Source: Candidatus Brevefilum sp.
Lineage (GTDB): Bacteria > Chloroflexota > Anaerolineae > Anaerolineales > Anaerolineaceae
NCBI GenBank assembly: GCA_007135845.1
Contig: SLIC01000037.1
Location: forward strand, 1-25,178
Direction: 5' to 3'
DNA: 25,178 bases
The notes under the pieces are model-generated. The model searched no databases and had not been told where the DNA came from. It was given only the letters and a program-made list of their open reading frames with translations. The translations under genes were made by a program, and so were the position numbers. Numbering within the stretch: the stretch's first letter is position 1; the number at the start of each line of letters is the position of its first letter. Positions 9,036 to 15,486 of this stretch are shown one piece after another.

Positions 9036-10232
9036 CTAAAAACATAGTTTGTGATCCAGCTGAAGCACTTCTTGCTGGCAATTGTATTCCTCCGGCCACC
9101 CCGTCAAGGGTGGGAGGAAGTTCTTATTAAACCAACCTCTAACCACCCTTGACGGGGCCCCGGCCTCCGGAATGAGCTCCCGCAAATCGAAGTGCTTCAG
9201 CAGAATTATCTTCATTGGATCTTCACTAGATTGTGGGGTTGCTTTCTTGGGTGGATTGATCCACACACGGTCTGGTAACTGTGGGGCTTTTGGTATTCCT
9301 TTCACAAATCGCTCCGGGGTCTTATCATATGCCTCTTGCAGGACGATCTGCCGTCTATGAGTAATTTCTTTTGCTTGGCCATAATGAACCTCTGCTGGAG
9401 TCATCAATCCGATGCTGCTATGATGATGTTCATTGTTGTACCATTCAAAGAAATGACGAGCCCAGAGGCGAGCGTCTGGTTGGCTGCCAAAACGCTTAGG
9501 GTAGTCAGGACGATACTTCATGGTTCGAAATTGAGCTTCAGAAAAAGGATTATCATCCGACACATGCGGCCTGGAATGTGATTTTGTGACGCCCAGATCA
9601 GCCATCAGCAATGCCATCGTTTTCGCAATCATTGGGCTGCCTCGATCGGCATGGATGATCAATTGATCTCGCTGGATGTTTTGTTTTGCACAGGTCTTCT
9701 GAATCAGTTCTTGAGCTAAGACAGCCGTTTCTTTAGAGGCAATCATCCAACCCACCACATACCGGCTAAATATGTCCAAGATCACATACAAATAGTAATA
9801 GGTCCACTTTTCCGGCCCTAAAAGCTTGGTTATGTCCCAACTCCAGACCTGTCTAGGGCCAGTTGCCAGTAATTCAGGCTTTTTATAGTTCGGATGGGTC
9901 AATTGGTTACGTCTTTCTCGTATTTCATCGTGTTCTTCAAGGATACGGTACATTGTCCGCCAGCTGCAATGATAAATGCCTTCATCCAACAGCGTTGCAT
10001 ATACTTCGCGAGGTGCCAGGTCTTGGAACCGTTCACTGTTCAATATTTGTCGGACTTGTATCTTTTCATCTTGGCGTAGCGATCGAGGATGTGGTTTAGG
10101 TTTTATAACTGGTCTGCTTGTTTCTGTGTGCGCTGCTCGTGCACGATAGACGCGACTTCTGGGAACAACCAACACTTGGCACGCTTTCGTTATGCCAATT
10201 TCTTGACCCAGTTTTTCAACTTCTTCGATCAA
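9036..10232 (-). CDS. IS3-family transposase OrfB (DDE integrase core)
   Basis: OrfB is the catalytic half of the IS3 transposase. The 398-residue frame has an HTH_21-like N-terminal part and an rve integrase core with Asp133 (SWDITK), Asp196 (HADRGS) and Glu232 (FSEAQF). Asp196 and Glu232 are 35 residues apart, the classical DD35E spacing. After the core comes a conserved tail (RFVKGIPKAP through VWINPP, ending near 328). A further 70 residues follow that I do not recognise; this last part is encoded by a nested palindrome (9059-9201). The annotated start is TTG at 10232, overlapping the OrfA stop. The frame is open further upstream to 10292, past an A8 run, so the working protein is more likely an OrfAB frameshift fusion. 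Confidence 0.9.
   Translation of the reverse strand: MIEEVEKLGQEIGITKACQVLVVPRSRVYRARAAHTETSRPVIKPKPHPRSLRQDEKIQVRQILNSERFQDLAPREVYATLLDEGIYHCSWRTMYRILEEHDEIRERRNQLTHPNYKKPELLATGPRQVWSWDITKLLGPEKWTYYYLYVILDIFSRYVVGWMIASKETAVLAQELIQKTCAKQNIQRDQLIIHADRGSPMIAKTMALLMADLGVTKSHSRPHVSDDNPFSEAQFRTMKYRPDYPKRFGSQPDARLWARHFFEWYNNEHHHSSIGLMTPAEVHYGQAKEITHRRQIVLQEAYDKTPERFVKGIPKAPQLPDRVWINPPKKATPQSSEDPMKIILLKHFDLRELIPEAGAPSRVVRGWFNKNFLPPLTGWPEEYNCQQEVLQLDHKLCF
9059..9201. repeat. Nested palindrome inside the 3' end of the transposase gene
   Basis: The outer arms are GCTGAAGCACTTC (9059-9071) and GAAGTGCTTCAGC (9189-9201), a perfect 13-base inverted repeat. The inner arms are CCCCGTCAAGGGTGG (9099-9113) and CCACCCTTGACGGGG (9143-9157), a perfect 15-base inverted repeat. 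A further GAGG/CCTC pairing extends inward. The whole lies in OrfB codons for the last 60 or so residues. It is GC-richer than the surroundings. Confidence 0.85.
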
Positions 10233-10627
10233 CTCTCGTGCTCCTGCCCGTTGAGTTCCAGATTGAGAATTTGAGAGACTTTTTTTTGGACTTCAATAAT
10301 TAACTCCGCTTGTTGCAGTCGCTTTTTCAATTGCTCATTCTCTTGTCTCAATTGCTTGTTTTCTTGGGCATGTGGAACCACTTTCGGACCACGCTTGGTT
10401 TTGTGCAATCCATCCACACCGCCTTGGCTGTATTGTCGACGCCAAGTCGCTATGTTGGATGAATAGATACCCTCTCGTCGCAGTAATGCCCCTTTCTCTC
10501 CTGGCTGTTCACAGGCATCATATTCCTTGAGTATCCTCAGCTTATATTCGGCCGAGTATCTTCTTCTCTGTGGTCTGGAGAGCACTTCCGGGTCAGGTGG
10601 ATTTAAGTTTTTTTCTTCTTGAGACAT
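10229..10627 (-). CDS. IS3-family transposase OrfA (HTH and leucine zipper)
   Basis: OrfA supplies DNA binding for the transposase. The 132-residue product has a helix-turn-helix at about 24-65 (RRYSAEYKLRILKEYD through SNIATWRRQY), a basic linker near 75-84, and a heptad-type zipper at about 87-118 (ENKQLRQENEQLKKRLQQAE). The ATG at 10627 is preceded by AAGGAG at 10635-10640 on the complement with 7-base spacing. An A8 tract lies at 10280-10287, about 17 codons before its stop. Its stop overlaps the OrfB TTG. Confidence 0.9.
   Translation of the reverse strand: MSQEEKNLNPPDPEVLSRPQRRRYSAEYKLRILKEYDACEQPGEKGALLRREGIYSSNIATWRRQYSQGGVDGLHKTKRGPKVVPHAQENKQLRQENEQLKKRLQQAELIIEVQKKVSQILNLELNGQEHES
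10280..10287 (-). promoter_or_regulatory. Probable programmed -1 frameshift site of the IS3 element
   Basis: On the minus strand OrfA reads GTC CAA AAA AAA GTC, giving the slippery heptamer A AAA AAA in the correct phase. A -1 slip enters the OrfB frame. I read that frame codon by codon from a stop at 10293-10295 down to the OrfB start and found it open. The window between the stop and the slip site is only a few codons, just what a fusion requires. Confidence 0.7.
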
Positions 10628-10652
10628 TTATTTTCTCCTTCGCCCTATACTC

Positions 10653-10677
10653 TAAATTATTGGGGTCAGTTGTCTCA
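10653..10677 (-). repeat. Right terminal inverted repeat of the IS3 element
   Basis: Read on the minus strand it begins TGAGACAACTGACCCC and lies about 25 bases upstream of the OrfA leader. It pairs with the end at 9008. The outer two bases are TG on both ends, as in other IS3-family members. Confidence 0.65.
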
Positions 10678-10775
10678 TTATTATAGACACAGAGGGCACA
10701 GCGCTCCGATGTCCCCTCAGACTCAAAGGACCCTTTATATCCCCGTGGGTTTGGACTTAGTTATTAGGAAAGTTC

Positions 10776-10803
10776 GTGAATAGTGAGTTGTGAATAGTGA
10801 AAG
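10776..10803 (+). repeat. Four-unit heptamer array, GTGAATA type
   Basis: Units in exact 7-base phase are GTGAATA, GTGAGTT, GTGAATA and GTGAAAG. The core is the reverse complement of the TTCACTA units at 10955-11003, so the two arrays face each other across about 150 bases. Confidence 0.85.
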
Positions 10804-10954
10804 GTTCAAAATTTTTCCCATTGATCTTGTGGAAAACTGAAAACATTCAATTATGTGGGTATCCCGAACCTTGTTCGATGCCAGGTTCCTCTCTTTTTAA
10901 GCCTATATAAATGTCTGAAAAACAACCATAGTTCAATAATCACACCAATCTCTG

Positions 10955-11024
10955 TTCACGATTCACCATTCACATTTCACCATTCACTATTCACTATTCA
11001 TATCTCCCTAATCACAATTCACGC
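10955..11024 (+). repeat. Heptamer tandem array, TTCACNA type (about ten units)
   Basis: In strict 7-base phase the units are TTCACGA, TTCACCA, TTCACAT, TTCACCA, TTCACTA, TTCACTA and TTCATAT. Three further units are degenerate: CTCCCTA, ATCACAA and TTCACGC. There are no spacers, so it is a microsatellite-like array, not CRISPR. All plus-strand frames through TTCACTA units are free of stops, while the minus strand carries TAG or TGA repeatedly. Confidence 0.9.
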
Positions 11025-11060
11025 TCTCTCCAATGGTAAAATTAACCCATAAGTCAGATT

Positions 11061-11095
11061 AATGCATGAACCGGGTGAATCACCGGGCTTGCATT
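11061..11095 (+). promoter_or_regulatory. Hairpin in the malic enzyme leader
   Basis: Outer arms AATGCA (11061-11066) and TGCATT (11090-11095) enclose CCGG (11071-11074) and CCGG (11083-11086) with an 8-base loop. It ends 17 bases before the ATG at 11113, where only a weak ribosome site is present. It could modulate translation; no known riboswitch motif was recognised. Confidence 0.4.
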
Positions 11096-11112
11096 CAGAG
11101 AAATGAGCGCCC

Positions 11113-12465
11113 ATGACCCATCAACAGCCAGACGAACAGGAACTGCACGAGCTGCTCAATAAAACCAAGCAGCCTTCCGCCGATGCGATGAAGGGTCATG
11201 CTTATTACCAGGGAAAAATCGCCACCCTTCCAAAATGCCCGGTGCGGGGCATGGATGATTTTTCAATCTGGTACTCACCCGGCGTGGCGGCACCGTGTCT
11301 GGCCATCGCTCAATCCCCTGAAAAAGTATACGAGCTGACCAACCGGGGCAACACGATTGCCGTGGTCAGCGACGGCTCACGTGTGCTCGGCCTGGGGGAT
11401 ATCGGACCCCAAGCCAGTCTGCCTGTCATGGAAGGAAAAAGCCTGCTGTTCAAGTACCTGGGCGGTGTGGATGCTGTTCCCCTGGTGCTGGATGTGGAGA
11501 GTACCGCGGCTTTCATTGAAACTGTCCTGCGCCTCCAGCCTGGTTTTGGGGGAATCAACCTGGAAGATATCGCCCAACCAGGTTGTTTCGAGATCCTCAC
11601 CCGCCTGAGAGAAAAAGCCAGCATCCCCGTCTGGCATGATGACCAGCAGGGCACGGCCACCGTCACCCTGGCAGGTCTGATCAATGCCCTCAAAATTGTT
11701 GAAAAAGAAAAATCCGAAATCCGGCTGGCGTTGATTGGTGCCGGTGCGGCTGGCGCGGCCTGCGCCAGTTTACTATTCGCCTGGGGTGTTGACCCCGAAA
11801 AAACGTTGATCGTTGATGAGGGCGGTATCCTGGGTAAACATCGTGAAGACGTTGGCACTTTCACCCCAGCCTGGATGCTGGCCCAGATGACCAACCCACA
11901 GGAAAAACACGGCGGGATCGCAGAAGCCATGGCTGGTGCTGATGTGGTCATCTCATTTTCAACACCCGGACCTGGGATCATTCATCCGGAATGGATCGAA
12001 ACCATGGCAGAAAACCCGATTGTCTTCGCCTGTGCCAACCCTGTGCCGGAAATCTGGCCCTGGGAAGCCAAGGCTGCTGGGGCGGCGGTGGTTGCCACCG
12101 GGCGCTCAGATTTTCCCAACCAGGTCAATAATGCCCTGTGTTTCCCGGCTGTCTTCAGAGGCGCGCTGGATGTTCGCGCCGCTACCATCAGCGATGAGAT
12201 GTGCTTTGCGGCAGCCACTGCCCTGGCTGATTGGGGCGCAGATGCCCTGGATGAAGACCATATCTTGCCCCTGATGACCGATATGGCTATTTACCCCCTG
12301 CAAGCAGCCGCTGTCGGCATGCAAGCCCAGGCACAGGGCATTGCCCAACTAAAGTTGAGCTACGACCAGCTGTTAGACCTGGCTGAAGCAAAAATCGGCG
12401 CTGCGCAAGCCGCCACCGATGTGCTGATGAATGCCAACTGTATTCCTCCATTTCCGGAAGATTAA
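11113..12465 (+). CDS. Malic enzyme (NAD(P)-dependent, decarboxylating)
   Basis: The enzyme converts malate to pyruvate and CO2 with reduction of NAD(P), linking the C4 acids of the TCA cycle to pyruvate. The 450-residue product matches the compact bacterial malic enzymes. It has YSPGVA at 54-59, the substrate/metal segment SDGSRVLGLGDIGP at 86-99, LEDI at 150-153, and HDDQQGT at 175-181. The Rossmann dinucleotide loop GAGAAG is at 209-214. Cofactor preference cannot be read safely. There is no C-terminal phosphotransacetylase domain, unlike the long MaeB type. It stands alone on the plus strand after the IS and repeats. Its codons are clearly more GC-rich than those of the mre operon. Confidence 0.94.
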   Translation: MTHQQPDEQELHELLNKTKQPSADAMKGHAYYQGKIATLPKCPVRGMDDFSIWYSPGVAAPCLAIAQSPEKVYELTNRGNTIAVVSDGSRVLGLGDIGPQASLPVMEGKSLLFKYLGGVDAVPLVLDVESTAAFIETVLRLQPGFGGINLEDIAQPGCFEILTRLREKASIPVWHDDQQGTATVTLAGLINALKIVEKEKSEIRLALIGAGAAGAACASLLFAWGVDPEKTLIVDEGGILGKHREDVGTFTPAWMLAQMTNPQEKHGGIAEAMAGADVVISFSTPGPGIIHPEWIETMAENPIVFACANPVPEIWPWEAKAAGAAVVATGRSDFPNQVNNALCFPAVFRGALDVRAATISDEMCFAAATALADWGADALDEDHILPLMTDMAIYPLQAAAVGMQAQAQGIAQLKLSYDQLLDLAEAKIGAAQAATDVLMNANCIPPFPED

Positions 12466-12527
12466 GCCCTCTAACCGGTAAGACGCATTCAGCTGGCAAG
12501 GACAGTTTCATTAAAACATTGCGGAAC

Positions 12528-12539
12528 ACCCTGCAGGGT
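12528..12539. repeat. Perfect 12-base palindrome downstream of the malic enzyme
   Basis: ACCCTGCAGGGT is self-complementary and lies about 60 bases after the malic enzyme stop. No T-tract follows, so it is not a clear terminator; it might be a protein-binding site. Confidence 0.4.
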
Positions 12540-12618
12540 CAAACCGCTCAACAGCAACTTTATTTACGATAACCGCTGCCTATCATCGGAAATCGGACGA
12601 AAGCCGTTCAATCTGATC

Positions 12619-12625
12619 AAGGAGG
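12619..12625 (+). promoter_or_regulatory. Strong Shine-Dalgarno for the 342-residue hypothetical protein
   Basis: AAGGAGG is followed by a 10-base spacer and ATG at 12636. It fixes the start of an otherwise unrecognised gene and argues that the gene is genuinely translated. Confidence 0.75.
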
Positions 12626-12635
12626 TTAAAATTTT

Positions 12636-13664
12636 ATGTCCCAACCCGCATTAACATTTTTCTGCGAGCTGGCCCCTGAGCCGCTCTCCAAATTGTTTGA
12701 CGGTCGATTTGTGATCGACGACCTTAAAGCACTGGATGCCAACCTCAGCCTGGGGATACTGGATTTATCTGAAGAACGCGCCGAGCTGGTGAAACGGCTT
12801 AACAAAGCCGGCGTCCCGGTGATCGCCTGGCTGCTGCTCCCTGAAACAGAAGGCTACTGGTTCAACCCAGATAACCACGATAAAGCGGCTGCCCGGTACG
12901 TGGCCTTTAAAGCCTGGACAACCCAATATGACTTGCAATGGGCTGGCATTGGCCTGGAATTCCAGATGGACATTAACGATTTGCGGACAGCAATCTCGGG
13001 AAAAGCGGATCAATCCTTTGCAAAAAAGATTCTTCGAAGGTTGTTCGATAAAACCCGGGTAACCCGTGCTCAACGCAGCTATCAAGCCCTGGGCGACCTG
13101 ATCCGCGCGGATGGCTACCCGGTGGAATCCTATCATCTGCCGCTGATCGTCGATGAGCGTCTGGCGCGATCAACTGTGCTGCAGCGCATCCTGGGGATGG
13201 TAGACTTTGAAACCGAGCGCGAAGTGCTGATGCTTTACACCAGCCAGCTGAATGGTCAGGGGGGTGCGGTCCTGTGGAGTTATGCCCCAGAAGCAGATTC
13301 GGTGGGTGTGGGAAATACCGGCGGCGGCGTTGATCTCGGGGACGCCATTGAACTTACGCCCCTCACCTGGGAAGCTTTCTCCCGTGACCTGCGCCTGTGC
13401 GTCATGCAGGAAAAACCCATCCACATCTTCAGCCTGGAGGGTTGTGTGGAGCAGGGCTTCCTCTCGAAACTGAACACCTTTGATTGGAACAAACCGGCAG
13501 CAGTGCCTGAAGATGTTGAGCAGGTGGAATTTATGCGTAAAGGATTGACCGCCCTGTTGTGGATCCTGGAACGCCCCTGGGTGATTTTGATCGGGTTGGC
13601 TACAGCACTGTTTGGGTTGGGATTCCTGCTGAAAAAGACGAGAAACAGAAGACGGAAAAAATAA
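12636..13664 (+). CDS. Uncharacterised protein, TIM-barrel-like with C-terminal membrane helix
   Basis: I do not recognise a named family. The 342-residue product has eight regularly spaced hydrophobic strand-like segments ending in charged or polar residues: near 5-11, 38-43, 61-69, 103-111 (GIGLEFQMD), 161-172, 196-202, 210-217 (VLWSYAPEAD) and 261-267. This pattern resembles a (beta/alpha)8 barrel with acidic residues at the strand ends, as in glycoside-hydrolase-like proteins; that is inference only. A membrane helix lies at about 315-332, followed by a very basic tail (KKTRNRRRKK). No signal peptide is visible, so the main domain may be cytosolic and tail-anchored. It is followed after 24 bases by a Gfo/Idh/MocA oxidoreductase, probably co-transcribed. 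Confidence 0.75.
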   Translation: MSQPALTFFCELAPEPLSKLFDGRFVIDDLKALDANLSLGILDLSEERAELVKRLNKAGVPVIAWLLLPETEGYWFNPDNHDKAAARYVAFKAWTTQYDLQWAGIGLEFQMDINDLRTAISGKADQSFAKKILRRLFDKTRVTRAQRSYQALGDLIRADGYPVESYHLPLIVDERLARSTVLQRILGMVDFETEREVLMLYTSQLNGQGGAVLWSYAPEADSVGVGNTGGGVDLGDAIELTPLTWEAFSRDLRLCVMQEKPIHIFSLEGCVEQGFLSKLNTFDWNKPAAVPEDVEQVEFMRKGLTALLWILERPWVILIGLATALFGLGFLLKKTRNRRRKK

Positions 13665-13688
13665 AAATGTGAGACCATAGGAGGTCAG

Positions 13689-14699
13689 ATGGAAAAGATA
13701 ATCCGCTGGGGAATCCTCAGCACAGCCAATATTGGCCGAAAAGCAATGATTCCGGCGTTGAAGGAATCACCACAGGCTGAGGTTATTGCTGTGAGCAGCC
13801 GTTCGGCTGATACCGCCCAGTCCTGTGCAGACGAAATGGGCATTCCCAGGGCTTATGAAGGATATCAAACACTGCTTGAAGACCCTGAAATCGAGGCTGT
13901 TTATAACCCCCTGCCCAACCATTTGCACAAAGAATGGACGATTCGGGCTGCCGAAGCAGGTAAACATATCCTTTGTGAAAAACCCCTTGGGCTGAATGCT
14001 GGAGAATGCCACGAGATGATCTCAGCCGCCAGGGCCAATGGGGTACAACTGTTGGAAGCCTTCATGTACCGCTACCATCCCCGCATCCAGGCTGCACGGG
14101 AAATGATTATTTCAGGTGAAATTGGCGAGTTTAAGACAATTGAATCTGCATTCTGCTTCCGGCTACGCAATAAAAAAGATATCCGCTACCAGCCGGATAT
14201 GGGGGGTGGTGCAGTCATGGATGTCGGTTGTTATTGCATCAACTTCAGCCGGTTGATGGCAGGGCGAGAACCGGTCAGCGTCCAGGCCCGTGCGCATTGG
14301 GCATCAACGGGTGTGGATGACCAGCTGGTTGGGATCCTGGACTTTGGTGATGGTTTGTTAGCCCACTTCGACTGTGGCATCAACCAGGAACGTCGTGAGC
14401 GTGCCATTCTGGGCGGTACCGAGGGCTACCTAGAACTGCCAATGACCTTCGTTCCAGGCATGGTTGAAACCCTGATCCACAAGTCCCCTCCAGGACGCTT
14501 CTCGGAGACAGGTACCGAGTCCTCCCATGTTCATACCTTCCCGGCAGTTAACAACTACCGCCTGGTCGCAGAAGACTTGATGCATGCCATCGCCGGCAAA
14601 ACACCTGTTTTCCCAATCGAAGACGCCATCAGCAACATGCGGGTTATCGAGGCACTGCTGGATTCAGCCCGCCAAAATGGGCGTCCGGTGGCTCCTTGA
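13689..14699 (+). CDS. Gfo/Idh/MocA-family oxidoreductase
   Basis: This is an NAD(P)-dependent dehydrogenase of the glucose-fructose oxidoreductase / inositol dehydrogenase family, acting on sugars, inositols or related compounds. The 336-residue product has the Rossmann motif GILSTANIG at 8-16, the catalytic-lysine motif EKP at 97-99, and the substrate-side motif GGGAVMDVGCYCIN at about 172-185. GAGGT lies just before the ATG. The substrate cannot be predicted; the GILSTANIG and DVGCYCIN forms are typical of the dimeric-dihydrodiol/xylose dehydrogenase-like subgroup. The neighbour upstream has a sugar-enzyme-like layout, which makes a carbohydrate role plausible but unproved. Confidence 0.92.
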   Translation: MEKIIRWGILSTANIGRKAMIPALKESPQAEVIAVSSRSADTAQSCADEMGIPRAYEGYQTLLEDPEIEAVYNPLPNHLHKEWTIRAAEAGKHILCEKPLGLNAGECHEMISAARANGVQLLEAFMYRYHPRIQAAREMIISGEIGEFKTIESAFCFRLRNKKDIRYQPDMGGGAVMDVGCYCINFSRLMAGREPVSVQARAHWASTGVDDQLVGILDFGDGLLAHFDCGINQERRERAILGGTEGYLELPMTFVPGMVETLIHKSPPGRFSETGTESSHVHTFPAVNNYRLVAEDLMHAIAGKTPVFPIEDAISNMRVIEALLDSARQNGRPVAP

Positions 14700-14782
14700 T
14701 CTAACAGAAGCAAACTGCTCTAGAAACACATTAAGACAAACAGGTTTAATTGATAAATAATCGCTGTAACATGCTGATGATT

Positions 14783-14830
14783 TTGTGGTTAAACACAACA
14801 ACTTCATCTAGATGATTAATCGAGTATAAT
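14783..14830 (+). promoter_or_regulatory. Candidate promoter with dyad operator upstream of the small membrane protein
   Basis: A perfect TATAAT at 14825-14830 lies 75 bases before the ATG at 14905. The -35 region is poor. About 30 bases upstream of the -10, TTGTG (14783-14787... within TTTGTGG) and CACAA (14794-14798) form a short dyad with a 6-base spacer, placed where an activator or repressor could sit. Confidence 0.4.
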
Positions 14831-14904
14831 CCCTTGTGGCTAAGTCTTAGCAATGTTCCAGGATTGGGGCATTTCAATCAAAATTCAAAGAAAGACGGTT
14901 TTTT

Positions 14905-15249
14905 ATGATCAACAAAAAATTACCAATTGTTAGTCTTATTTTTTATATTTTAGCAGGATTATTCTTTGCCTTCGCGGTTTGGGCAGCGGTGTTCTCATTC
15001 CAATACATCTCTGAAATGGCCGCCATGGGTCAAATCGTGGTGAGTGAAAATTTGTTTAACATCATCAGCTTCCACATGCAGAATTTTGGCCAGTTTGTCA
15101 TTTTTGCTGCCATTCTGTTTGGAGTCGGCTGGATTGTTCAAATTGTTTCAACACTAAAAGCAGATAAATTTTCAGCTGCTGAAGAAGATGTCGAATCCAT
15201 GGAAATATATGTGGAAGAAGACCAAGCGACTGAGGTCGAAGAAGCATAA
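14905..15249 (+). CDS. Small two-helix membrane protein with acidic tail
   Basis: The function is not recognised. The 114-residue product has two membrane helices at about 9-33 and 53-80. They are separated by an extracytoplasmic or cytoplasmic loop (SEMAAMGQIVVSENLFNII), and a strongly acidic C-terminal tail of about 30 residues follows (EEDVESMEIYVEEDQATEVE). It stands alone, with its own candidate promoter upstream and a hairpin terminator 57 bases downstream, which supports a monocistronic gene. The ribosome site is weak (AAAGA ahead of a T-run). Confidence 0.7.
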   Translation: MINKKLPIVSLIFYILAGLFFAFAVWAAVFSFQYISEMAAMGQIVVSENLFNIISFHMQNFGQFVIFAAILFGVGWIVQIVSTLKADKFSAAEEDVESMEIYVEEDQATEVEEA

Positions 15250-15305
15250 ACCCGTACAGGTGAACGAACCGGCTGCGGATTGAAATCAAACATTGCAGCC
15301 TTACT

Positions 15306-15352
15306 CAAAACACCCTGATCTATCGCTTATCACATTTGATCAGAGTGTTTTG
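15306..15352. terminator. Bidirectional hairpin terminator
   Basis: The left arm CAAAACACCCTGATC (15306-15320) pairs with GATCAGAGTGTTTTG (15338-15352): 14 pairs with a single C/A mismatch and a 17-base loop. TTTT follows on the plus strand, and the complement gives TTTTGAG on the other side. It lies between the convergent small membrane protein and YdjC-type deacetylase genes and can serve both. Confidence 0.75.
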
Positions 15353-15486
15353 GTTTTAAGTAAAGACGGACTCAAATAAAATCCATCTCAGATTCGATGT
15401 TTTCACGATCTTGCTGATCTCCACTTCTATTGGTTCAGGCTCAGAATGATCGGTCGTGTCCTTTTCCTAACTGCAAACAAAAACAC

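Larger units (their letters stand above)
9008..10677 (-). mobile_element. IS3-family insertion sequence, about 1.67 kb, apparently intact
   Basis: Two overlapping minus-strand frames encode the IS3-type OrfA (helix-turn-helix plus zipper) and OrfB (DDE integrase core). The proposed ends are imperfect inverted repeats. The left end starts TGAAACAACT at 9008 and the right end, read on the complement, starts TGAGACAACT at 10677. Similarity continues to about 25 bases (AATAGTTTA against AATAATTTA, one gap). Terminal TG...CA fits the family. I could not find a convincing 3-5 base target duplication: the flanks read GATT on the left and TTAT on the right. The element is somewhat long for IS3 because OrfB has a C-terminal extension. 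Both frames are open and the catalytic triad is complete, so it may still be active. Confidence 0.8.
10678..11112. other. Leader region of the malic enzyme gene with two heptamer arrays
   Basis: This stretch holds no believable gene; a 65-codon plus-strand frame at 10855-11052 is mostly translated repeat. It contains a 9-pair imperfect hairpin at 10692-10718 without a T-tract, a GTGAATA-type repeat block (10776-10803), a TTCACTA-type block (10955-11024) and a leader hairpin (11061-11095). No confident promoter was identified. Confidence 0.6.

Noticed and set aside
9004..10681. Target-site duplication of the IS
   Set aside because: Flanking bases GATT and TTAT give at most a 2-base match, so no duplication is claimed.
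10692..10718. Nine-pair hairpin next to the IS right end as terminator
   Set aside because: It has one mismatch and no T-tract on either side, and no gene clearly ends there.
10955..11003. CRISPR-like direct repeats
   Set aside because: Units are 7 bases and contiguous, with no unique spacers and no cas genes.
10855..11052. 65-codon plus-strand frame before the malic enzyme
   Set aside because: Its second half is the translated TTCACTA array; there is no ribosome site or recognisable domain.
11310..11981. 223-codon antisense frame inside the malic enzyme
   Set aside because: Shadow of a GC-rich gene; low-complexity Ser/Pro/Arg-rich product with no domain.
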